Source: Bacillota bacterium
GTDB taxonomy: Bacteria > Vulcanimicrobiota > JAJTBE01
DNA: 42,382 nt
Assembly: GCA_021287065.1 (NCBI GenBank)
Contig: JAJTBE010000136.1
Coordinates: 1-42,382, forward strand
Direction: 5' to 3'
Position 1 is the stretch's first letter. Each line of letters starts with the position of its first letter. This document shows, piece after piece, positions 16,100-23,474 of the stretch. The notes under the pieces are model-generated. The model was not told where the DNA came from, made no database searches, and saw nothing but the letters and a program-made list of their open reading frames with translations. The position numbers and the translations under genes are program-made.

Positions 16100-17584
16100 T
16101 TATGGTTTAACTGCTACTCCGCAGGGTCTTGACTTGGGTTGGGCTTTGGTTCTTTTTATTTCGAATCCGGCTTTGGCGTCTATTATGGAAACTGTGCCAT
16201 CGGCGGAGTTTGCTACATAGATTCTTGAGCCGTCGCCTGTGACTGCAATGCCGATAGGTTCTTTTCCCACATTTACCGTTCCGATATTGCTGCCGGAAGG
16301 TCCTGAGAGAATAGCTACCGTTCCCGTTCCCTTACAGCTTACATAAACCTTTGCTCCGTCAGGGGAAACTGCGAGCCTTGCAGGGCTAACTCCCACGCTT
16401 GTTCTTGTAAGCAGGCTGAGGGGATTGGCTGAAAGCACCGCCACATCAGCGGAGTTATGATCTGCCACATACAGTTTACTGCCATCGGGGGATATTGCTA
16501 TTCCAGTGGGGCAGGAGCCTACCATTGCTCTTCCCACGGGCTGTTTTGTATATGCATCTATGGCAACCACTTCGCCCGAATCTGCAGTGGACAGTGCCAC
16601 ATAGATTTTCATACCATCAGGGCTGCAGGTCAGTGCCATTGGAAATCCGAACTGTCCATTTGACATCTGGGGCATTTCAATAGTGTTAACCGGCACATGA
16701 TTTATTGTGTCAACCACGGTAACACCGTCGGCATTGGCTATGAAGAGCCATTTTCCGTCGGGGCTGAGGGTCATATCGGTAGCTGCGGAACCGAGTCTGA
16801 TATTTCCGATGTTCATATTGTTGTGGAGAACATCATAAATCATAACCAGATTGGTGGTGTCCGCTACATACAGTTTTGTGCCTGCGATATTGAAACAAAG
16901 GAATGTGGGTGTTCCGTCAAGTTTGACATAGTTGAGTTTTGCCGGATCGCTGGGGTTTATTGTCATAAGGCTGTTGTCGTATGAAGTAATATTTGTGTCG
17001 TGTTCATAAGGGTTTGAGGGTGTGCTGTTGTCAAGGGGGGAGTTGCCTTCGAGGGAGTAGGGATCTGCTCCCATTTTAATAGCTCCTTTTTTCCATTGTG
17101 AGGTCATTGAGCTGTTTGCGTCGTCTTTGATTACGGCAAATGCAACATAGGCAGTATCGGGGGGGATAACTTCGCCGGGGGCTGAAATTCCGCCGCCGGG
17201 AATCAGTGAAATATGGTCCATATTGACTAAATCAGCTTTATTTACCTTTACCTGTTTGATAAAAGGACCATATCCGGGTTTGCTGATTGTAATGGTGTAT
17301 TCACCTTCAGGGATCTGCATGAATTTGAAACCGCCCTGAGCGTCGGAAACTGTGTTGAATGTGCCATGCTGGCCCTTTGCTTCAACTGCAGCTCCTTCAA
17401 CAGGTGAATATCTGGCTCCGGGAGTATTCAGGCCTGACGGTCCGATAACTATTCCGAAAAGAGAACCTCCGCTGGGCTGTTTTTGTCCTCCTCCGAAGGG
17501 CCATATCTGGGCGTAAGCCGGTGTAAGCATACCGGCAATGAGGATAACCAGGGTAATTACCTTCAGAAAATTATTTTTACTCAA
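16100..17584 (-). CDS. Secreted YVTN beta-propeller protein with carboxypeptidase-regulatory-like domain
   Basis: About 494 residues. There is a signal peptide (ending TPAYAQ). An Ig-like carboxypeptidase regulatory-like domain spans about 60-130 (GAAVEAKGQHGTFNTVSD, GEYTITISKPGYG). A YVTN propeller follows from about 200 to the end, with repeats such as LTCSPDGMKIYVA, ISPDGSKLYVAD and VTGDGSRIYVANSADGTV. The propeller likely binds a ligand at the cell surface or periplasm. The start is uncertain: GTG at 17593 is one base from AAGGAG, so TTG at 17584 (ten-base spacing) is preferred. It is paralogous to its upstream neighbour, indicating tandem duplication. Confidence 0.88.
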   Translation of the reverse strand: MSKNNFLKVITLVILIAGMLTPAYAQIWPFGGGQKQPSGGSLFGIVIGPSGLNTPGARYSPVEGAAVEAKGQHGTFNTVSDAQGGFKFMQIPEGEYTITISKPGYGPFIKQVKVNKADLVNMDHISLIPGGGISAPGEVIPPDTAYVAFAVIKDDANSSMTSQWKKGAIKMGADPYSLEGNSPLDNSTPSNPYEHDTNITSYDNSLMTINPSDPAKLNYVKLDGTPTFLCFNIAGTKLYVADTTNLVMIYDVLHNNMNIGNIRLGSAATDMTLSPDGKWLFIANADGVTVVDTINHVPVNTIEMPQMSNGQFGFPMALTCSPDGMKIYVALSTADSGEVVAIDAYTKQPVGRAMVGSCPTGIAISPDGSKLYVADHNSADVAVLSANPLSLLTRTSVGVSPARLAVSPDGAKVYVSCKGTGTVAILSGPSGSNIGTVNVGKEPIGIAVTGDGSRIYVANSADGTVSIIDAKAGFEIKRTKAQPKSRPCGVAVKP

Positions 17585-17614
17585 GACACTCACTCCTTGA
17601 TTTGGTTTTTGCCT

Positions 17615-17631
17615 TTATACTATAAGTATAA
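17615..17631. promoter_or_regulatory. AT-rich palindrome between the two YVTN genes
   Basis: TTATACTATAAGTATAA is a 6-bp-arm dyad in the 44-bp gap between the paralogues. On the minus strand it includes TATACT and TATAGT and lies about 30 bases before the downstream start. It may be a promoter or operator; evidence is only the sequence symmetry. Confidence 0.3.
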
Positions 17632-17637
17632 TACAAA

Positions 17638-19131
17638 TCAGGGTTTGATTGCAATTCCATAGGGTCTTGAAAGGGGATGTGGTGCAATCCGCCTGATTTC
17701 CGAACATGTTTTAACATCTATAATAGATACTGTGCCATCTGCACTGTTTGCAGTATATACTGTTGAACCGTCTTCAGAAACGGCTACTCCGAGGGGTTCC
17801 CTGCCGACTTTTACTGTTTCCATATTATCAAACATTGCCCCTGACAGTATGGAAAGGCTGTCGTTATTGCGGTTTGTAACAAAAACTTTTTTTCCGTTGG
17901 GAGCAACAGCAATTTTAACAGGTCCGGTTCCCACAACAACCGAGCATATCAGGCTGAGGGGTCTTGCCTGAAGAACCGATACGGTGGATGAACCGTTGTT
18001 AGCGGTGAAAATTTTACTGCCGTCCGGTGAAAGGGCTATGCCTGACGGGTCTGCTCCCACTTTGATTCTGGCGGTTACTTTTTTTGAAGCAGTATGGAGG
18101 ACGAGGACTTCACCTGATGTTTCGTATGACACTGCAATATAAAGCATGCTGCCGTCCTCACTGCATACAAGAGCCTTTGGTATGCCCCGGCTTCCGTCAG
18201 ACATCGGCGGAAGTTCGATGTTGTCGTCGGGGGTGTCCCCGGTGGAGTCGATTACTGTTATACCTTCTGCATTTGCAACATAAATCCGGTTTTCTTCAGG
18301 TGATGCAGTAATATCTGTTGCAGGTGAGCTTATGGGTATGTTTGCAGTCTTTACATAATTCTGTTTTGCGCTGTAAACGGATATATGATTTTTTCTGTCC
18401 GCTACATATACTTTCGAACCGTCTTTACTGAAGCAGAGCCATGTTGGGTTCCCCGCCATTCTTATGTAGTCGATCTGGTTTGTATTCTGGGGGTTGATAG
18501 CCATAAGGCTGTTTTCAAAAGCCATACCTCCGGGTCCGGGTGCCGCGGGAGCCGCCGAATCACCCGATGCAGGGGTTAAGCCCTGGTTTCCGTCTTTTCC
18601 GTCATTTTTGAATACTTCACCTGATTCCATAATTTTGCTTCTTATGGGGGCGGAAGCTTCGGTATCTGCAGATTTAACCCTGATACCGGCAAAAGTGACG
18701 AAAATGGATTTTGCTGCGATGAGATCGAACTGTTTCGGGGTTTTTCCATCGGGAAGAAGTGAAATATAATCCAGATTGAGCATACCCATAGGTTCTATAA
18801 CCGCCTGTCTGGTATAAGTTTCGTATCCCTCTTTCATGATGGTGATGGTGTATTCACCGGATGGAATGCTTAAAAAACTGAAATTGCCATGGGGTCCGGT
18901 CATTGTTTTATAAGGACCTTTTGGTCCCAGGGCTTCAACTGCTGCGCCTTCGATGGGCAGGTGTCTGACTTTTGTAGTATTGCCTTTGGTGGGACCTATA
19001 ACCATACCGAAAATCGAACCACTCTGCTGGTCATACCCGTTTCCATAATTAAACTGGGCAAAGGCAGTATTAACAACAATCAGAAGCGCTATCACAAGCG
19101 CTGATGAGAAGGTCAGTATTCTGTTTTTCAA
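17638..19131 (-). CDS. Secreted YVTN beta-propeller protein, paralogue
   Basis: About 497 residues with the same architecture as its neighbour at 16100-17584: signal peptide (ending VNTAFAQ), carboxypeptidase-regulatory-like domain (GAAVEALGPKGPYKTMTG, GEYTITIMKEGYE), a spacer, then a YVTN propeller. Propeller units include LVCSEDGSMLYIA, LSPDGSKIFTANNGSSTV and VSEDGSTVYTANSADGTV. The closing YVTN unit and its tail (DGTVSIIDVKTCSEIRR, LSRPYGIAIKP) mirror the neighbour. GTG at 19140 overlaps the GGAG site, so TTG at 19131 with eight-base spacing is the likely start. It is the first gene of a run of same-strand secreted and membrane proteins. Confidence 0.88.
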   Translation of the reverse strand: MKNRILTFSSALVIALLIVVNTAFAQFNYGNGYDQQSGSIFGMVIGPTKGNTTKVRHLPIEGAAVEALGPKGPYKTMTGPHGNFSFLSIPSGEYTITIMKEGYETYTRQAVIEPMGMLNLDYISLLPDGKTPKQFDLIAAKSIFVTFAGIRVKSADTEASAPIRSKIMESGEVFKNDGKDGNQGLTPASGDSAAPAAPGPGGMAFENSLMAINPQNTNQIDYIRMAGNPTWLCFSKDGSKVYVADRKNHISVYSAKQNYVKTANIPISSPATDITASPEENRIYVANAEGITVIDSTGDTPDDNIELPPMSDGSRGIPKALVCSEDGSMLYIAVSYETSGEVLVLHTASKKVTARIKVGADPSGIALSPDGSKIFTANNGSSTVSVLQARPLSLICSVVVGTGPVKIAVAPNGKKVFVTNRNNDSLSILSGAMFDNMETVKVGREPLGVAVSEDGSTVYTANSADGTVSIIDVKTCSEIRRIAPHPLSRPYGIAIKP

Positions 19132-19195
19132 AGCTCTCACTCCGGGTTTGGATCAGCTTCGTGTTATTGACGAAACTGTCGTATAATAATTTTTT

Positions 19196-19591
19196 TTATT
19201 CCGAATTTTCCGAATTAAGGAAATCTTCTGCTAAAATAACTGCGGCAAAATCGTCATAGGGTTCGTCAGGAACCTGAAGGGTTACAGGCAACAGCTTCCA
19301 CAAGCCTTTTGGAGGATTTGCCTTGTAGTATCTGAGTTTTGCCCGTTCTGTGGAGTGTTTTTCATCAACTGTCTGAAAGGGTATGCTTCCGGAAAGTTCA
19401 AGGGCTGCAGGTTTGAGTCTCTTTGACCATGTAGCGTTGCCCATGATCATAACTGTGGGGTTGAAGGTTTGAATGCAGGTTTTCAGTTCTTCTTCAAAGC
19501 TTCTTGTGGGGATGATCTTTTTCATCAGGATATTTTTGTTATGATCAAGAATTGCAATGCCGCATTTTTCTTTTCCCGGGTCTATGGACAT
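19196..19591 (-). CDS. RuvX/YqgF-like RNase H-fold protein
   Basis: 131 residues of the YqgF/RuvX-like RNase H superfamily. The first beta strand carries SIDPGKEKCGIAILD (Asp4 as first acidic residue). Glu77 in VDEKHST and Asp113/Asp114 in PYDDFAAVILAE complete a plausible acidic triad. RYYKANPPKGLWKLLP is a segment I associate with cyanobacterial resolvase-like relatives. It is probably not the housekeeping RuvX, since the family's usual YGTSR-like motifs are absent. The ATG at 19591 has no strong ribosome binding site and lies 45 bases after the DUF3084 gene. The real start may be a few codons upstream. The probable role is nucleic-acid cleavage or processing with its neighbours. Confidence 0.75.
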   Translation of the reverse strand: MSIDPGKEKCGIAILDHNKNILMKKIIPTRSFEEELKTCIQTFNPTVMIMGNATWSKRLKPAALELSGSIPFQTVDEKHSTERAKLRYYKANPPKGLWKLLPVTLQVPDEPYDDFAAVILAEDFLNSENSE

Positions 19592-19636
19592 TACAATATG
19601 CTTTTCGCTTTTTTTACCGGAAGGAGCTATAACAGT

Positions 19637-20593
19637 TCACTCCTTTTCTGGGGTAATGGAAACTTCGAGATCCAGAGGACCAAGGAGATATGTGTCGTTT
19701 TTGGCAAGAAACTGCAGATTGACTAATTTGTGGTTCTTTTTGATTCTGCTGACCACTTCTGAAATATAGTAGGGATCAATTTCACCGACGGTATTGGTTT
19801 CCGGATTGGGAAGAATACCTTTCATAAGTGCTTTTGGAGTAATATCCCTTACAATTATCTGATATATCTGGTTCCAGAGTACATTTCCGGGTTCGTTGCT
19901 GTCAACGGTCATCTCTGATATAAGTTCGCCTTTTTTGAAAACCAGTCTGTTGGGTATGGGGTTGGCTACCTGAACTACAATTAAATCACCGAGAAGAACA
20001 TTGGAGTTTGCTCTTACGAAAATGATCTGTTCGCCGGTTGATCTTCTGAGCAGGTCTGCTACTTCATCAAGGTTCTCGGAAATATAGGCAACCTGTCTTC
20101 CGCCTTTGGGGGCTTCATAGTTTATGCCTCTTTTTTTAGCCAGCTCCTCACATTTAGCCATTGCCACCTGGTTGGTTTTGGATACAATGGATTTGAGGGC
20201 GTCGAGCATTTCCTGCTTGCTGGGTTTTGGCTTAACCACTACGGAAATTATCATGTCCTGATAGCGGTAAACTATGTCTTTTTTAGCGTAGTCTTCCTGA
20301 AGTTTTTTATATTCTGTGCGAAGCTGGGTTATGTCGTTCTGGAGTTTATGGTATTCAACCAGGCCTTTTCTGACATTTTCCGAAATGAGAATAGATGCTC
20401 CCAGTGTAACGGCAGCAATCATCATACCGGTGATGACGGTAATGAGGATTGATGTATATCGGGGTCTGAGTTTGAAAACGGACAGTTTTTTTCTGCCTAT
20501 ATAACGGCCCAGCTGGTTTCCCAGATAGGCGATGGCTCCGCCTATCAGACCTGCTACGGCAACTATTATGACTAATTTTAATGTATCATTCAT
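19637..20593 (-). CDS. DUF3084-type membrane coiled-coil protein
   Basis: 318 residues. There are two membrane helices at about 6-26 and 48-70, linked by LGNQLGRYIGRKKLSVFKLRPRYTSI, the conserved core of DUF3084. A coiled coil follows (about 78-105, EYHKLQNDITQLRTEYKKLQ) and then a soluble C-terminal domain of about 200 residues that should be on one side of the membrane. Function is unknown in the literature I recall. From memory, DUF3084 genes in cyanobacteria lie next to a RuvX-like gene, and the same pair is seen here. Only four bases separate it from the upstream SMC-like ATPase, implying cotranscription and probably a joint complex. Confidence 0.85.
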   Translation of the reverse strand: MNDTLKLVIIVAVAGLIGGAIAYLGNQLGRYIGRKKLSVFKLRPRYTSILITVITGMMIAAVTLGASILISENVRKGLVEYHKLQNDITQLRTEYKKLQEDYAKKDIVYRYQDMIISVVVKPKPSKQEMLDALKSIVSKTNQVAMAKCEELAKKRGINYEAPKGGRQVAYISENLDEVADLLRRSTGEQIIFVRANSNVLLGDLIVVQVANPIPNRLVFKKGELISEMTVDSNEPGNVLWNQIYQIIVRDITPKALMKGILPNPETNTVGEIDPYYISEVVSRIKKNHKLVNLQFLAKNDTYLLGPLDLEVSITPEKE

Positions 20594-20597
20594 GTTT

Positions 20598-23384
20598 TTA
20601 AGCCGATGGTTTAATCAATTCGAAGTGGTTTATACTATCGATTGCATAAGCCTGGTTCCTTTCAGTGAGGATGTTTTCGAATTCCCTCTTCTGGTATCTG
20701 GATGAAATCATCAGTATGGTCTGGTGTCTCCGACTCATCTCAAGGAGGATTTCGAATACTTTCATCCGTCTTTCCTCATCAAACTGCATAAAGGGATCAT
20801 CCAGAATGATAGGAATAAACCGGGACTGCATGGACATAAGTCTGATAATACCGATTCTGAGTGCAAAATATACCTGTTCCCTTGCTGATCTGCTAAGGCT
20901 TCCTATTTTTGCCAGTTTATCAGAGTTTGAAGGTTTTACCATAATTTCCATATCTTTGCCGATATGAACCTGATCGTATTTGCCTGTTATTTTCTTCAGG
21001 ATATCTGCCATAAAACCTTCAAGAGCAGGGAAAAGGATCTGTTCGCCGTACTGACTGCAGATGTGTTCTATTTCTTTTCTCGCCGCTTCTATTGCCTGTT
21101 TCTGGTTTTCATTGTAATTGCCTTTTTTATCGGAAAGAGTAAACTGAGCTGAACCGCCTGATGTCGAAGGCAGGCTTCTGACTCTTTCGATTTCGGTTTC
21201 GAGGCCTGAAAGCTGCATCTGGATGTTATTGGAATTCTGCCTTGTTTCATCAAGTTTATCCCTGAGCTGTTCAAGTTTTTCACCTGTGAAGGGAAGTTTT
21301 GACAATTCAGGATACTGCCCAAGGTATGATTCCACAGCTTTTCTGAGTTTAACTTCCTTTTCGACGAGAAATTCGTATTTTTCCCCATCGAGGAGGTAGT
21401 TTCTCTTGTCCTCAAGAGACGCTATTTTTGTTTTAATCTTTCCAACTTCCTGAGCAAGGCGGTACTGTTCGTCGTATTCCTCACGGGTATCCACTTCGCC
21501 CATAGCAAGTATTTCGTTTATCTTTTCTTCAAGTTTTACAACTTTATCGTTAAGCTGTTTTCTCTGGGTAAGGAAATTTTCGTATTCAGCCTTCATTGTT
21601 TCTGATTTTTCAACCAGTTTACGGGCATGATCGTATTCTTCCCTGAACCGCTGGATATGGTATTTTTCGAGAATCTCGTCTTTTTTAAGAAGCCCCATGT
21701 CCATGAGGAGTTTTCTTGCATCAGGTGATTCGATGGTGTCGCCGGTAGGGTTGTTGATTTCGTTCTCAAGAGTTTTTACAAGGTTCACCGTTGTTTCAAG
21801 ATCAATAACAATACGGTTGAATTCCCTGTATTTTTTTCTCAGTTCGTCTGCGGAGAGTGCTCCGACTCTTGCGAATAATTCTTTCATTCCTATCTGGGCT
21901 GATGCTACATCGTCTTTTACCCGTTTGATTTCCATAATACGGGAGTTAATCATTTCCATGTTTGCGGACATATCCTGACGGATGCTCTTTGTGGAATACC
22001 ACATCAGAAAACCGACTACAATAAGGCCCAGGCCCGCAGCTATGCGGATTGGATCTCTCGTGGCAACTTCAAAATTGCCGATAAAAATATCTGTGAAGAT
22101 TCCGAGGAAAATCAATCCTCCCCCTGCCACCATTGCAAAAATGGAGGTTATGAAGTTCTGACGGATTCTTGTTCTGTACTTCTGTTGATCTTCTCTGAGT
22201 CTGTCGATTTCATCTTCCTTGATTCTCTGAACTTCTCTTCTGTTCAGTTTGTTTTCAAGATCCGAAACCTTTTCGTCAAACTCTTCGGGAGTGTTGAATC
22301 CAATGAATTTTTTAGCTTCATGCTGATGCTGGGATTTTATTTCGGTAAGCTTCTTCCGGCTTTCCTCCAGCATTTTCCTCTTGGATTCGATTACTGCTTC
22401 CTTTGAACCGCCGGTGGTGAGGGCATGTTCGAGAATATCGAGTTTTTCCTCACCCCGTTCGAGAAATCTTTCCTTTGATCTGATTTTTTCGCGGACTTCG
22501 CCGTATCGGTTCATCATATCCTGACGGCGGGTGTCCATTTCCTCAAGCCTCTGTTTGGCGGTGTTGAGTTCGGAAGACAGGGTGTAAAGGCTCGCTCTGC
22601 CTTCTACGGTTATGGTGTTGTCATCCACACCGGCAATACTGTCTCTGAGAGATTTAATCTCTTTTTCAAGTTTCTGAACCTGCTCGATTGCGGTCTGACA
22701 TTTGATATATTCTTCCCTTCTGATTTTATAGAGAAGGGTTTTTGTATCATCTTCAAGGGTTTTGACCTGTTTTATAAACTTCTGTCTGTCCGCTTCAAGT
22801 TTTTCGACTGAGCCGGCAGGTGCGGAGCCGCCCTGTGATGCCGGGGCCGGTGATGTTTCCCTCAGAATCGTTTCAAGCTTGTTGAGGGCATTTCTGCATG
22901 TTTTATTTCCTTCGTCTGAAAGGACGATGGTGGTGAGGATAGATGAAAGTATGTCTTTTTCATCTGGGTTTGAAATCTGATCATTTGTTATTATGGCGCA
23001 TGATAAGAACTCGTCTTTTGAAAGCCCAAGTGCTTTTTTAATTGACTGGGCGTTTTTGTGTTCTGCCCTTGTTCCATCGGATCTGAGTTCGATAATGTTT
23101 ACGGAATCGCTGGAAAAATCCCTTGAGATTCTTACCCTGTTTCCGTTTTTAAAAGTGAGGCTTGTCGTTACCGCATATTTATAAGCGTCCCATGGCGCCA
23201 TCTCTTCTTTTTCAAGAAGTCCGTCTTCGTCTTCCTGTCCGTAAAGAGAAGCAATAAGACCGCGCAGAAGTGTTGTTTTTCCGCTTTCGTTTGTTCCGCA
23301 AAGCACATTGAATGATTTGGTAAATGAAACGGAGGTGTTGGTAAGTTTGCCGTACCCTTCAACTTCTATTTTGTCTATTACCAC
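20598..23384 (-). CDS. YhaN-like SMC/Rad50-type AAA ATPase
   Basis: 928 residues. The N-terminal Walker A is GTNESGKTTLL (about 30-40). Long coiled coils are split mid-protein by two hydrophobic segments at about 405-430 and 445-465 (FITSIFAMVAGGGLIFLG; IAAGLGLIVVGFLMWYS). The C-terminal half-domain has LSRSAREQVYFALR (signature) and FIPIILDDPFMQFDEERR (Walker B), plus a His-containing switch ISSRYQKREF. This matches the YhaN family of Rad50-like proteins, often paired with an SbcD-type nuclease (YhaO), which is not seen here. Start is GTG at 23384 with GAGGAGG eight bases upstream. It probably acts in DNA-end handling at the membrane together with DUF3084 and the helicase-nuclease upstream. 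Confidence 0.85.
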   Translation of the reverse strand: MVIDKIEVEGYGKLTNTSVSFTKSFNVLCGTNESGKTTLLRGLIASLYGQEDEDGLLEKEEMAPWDAYKYAVTTSLTFKNGNRVRISRDFSSDSVNIIELRSDGTRAEHKNAQSIKKALGLSKDEFLSCAIITNDQISNPDEKDILSSILTTIVLSDEGNKTCRNALNKLETILRETSPAPASQGGSAPAGSVEKLEADRQKFIKQVKTLEDDTKTLLYKIRREEYIKCQTAIEQVQKLEKEIKSLRDSIAGVDDNTITVEGRASLYTLSSELNTAKQRLEEMDTRRQDMMNRYGEVREKIRSKERFLERGEEKLDILEHALTTGGSKEAVIESKRKMLEESRKKLTEIKSQHQHEAKKFIGFNTPEEFDEKVSDLENKLNRREVQRIKEDEIDRLREDQQKYRTRIRQNFITSIFAMVAGGGLIFLGIFTDIFIGNFEVATRDPIRIAAGLGLIVVGFLMWYSTKSIRQDMSANMEMINSRIMEIKRVKDDVASAQIGMKELFARVGALSADELRKKYREFNRIVIDLETTVNLVKTLENEINNPTGDTIESPDARKLLMDMGLLKKDEILEKYHIQRFREEYDHARKLVEKSETMKAEYENFLTQRKQLNDKVVKLEEKINEILAMGEVDTREEYDEQYRLAQEVGKIKTKIASLEDKRNYLLDGEKYEFLVEKEVKLRKAVESYLGQYPELSKLPFTGEKLEQLRDKLDETRQNSNNIQMQLSGLETEIERVRSLPSTSGGSAQFTLSDKKGNYNENQKQAIEAARKEIEHICSQYGEQILFPALEGFMADILKKITGKYDQVHIGKDMEIMVKPSNSDKLAKIGSLSRSAREQVYFALRIGIIRLMSMQSRFIPIILDDPFMQFDEERRMKVFEILLEMSRRHQTILMISSRYQKREFENILTERNQAYAIDSINHFELIKPSA

Positions 23385-23474
23385 CGATATTACCTCCTCA
23401 CCCGGGTGCTTGCCCGATTATTCAGGGAGCAGTATCTGTTTGTTTTTTGCCTCATATTCGTTATTCCCTTATCT

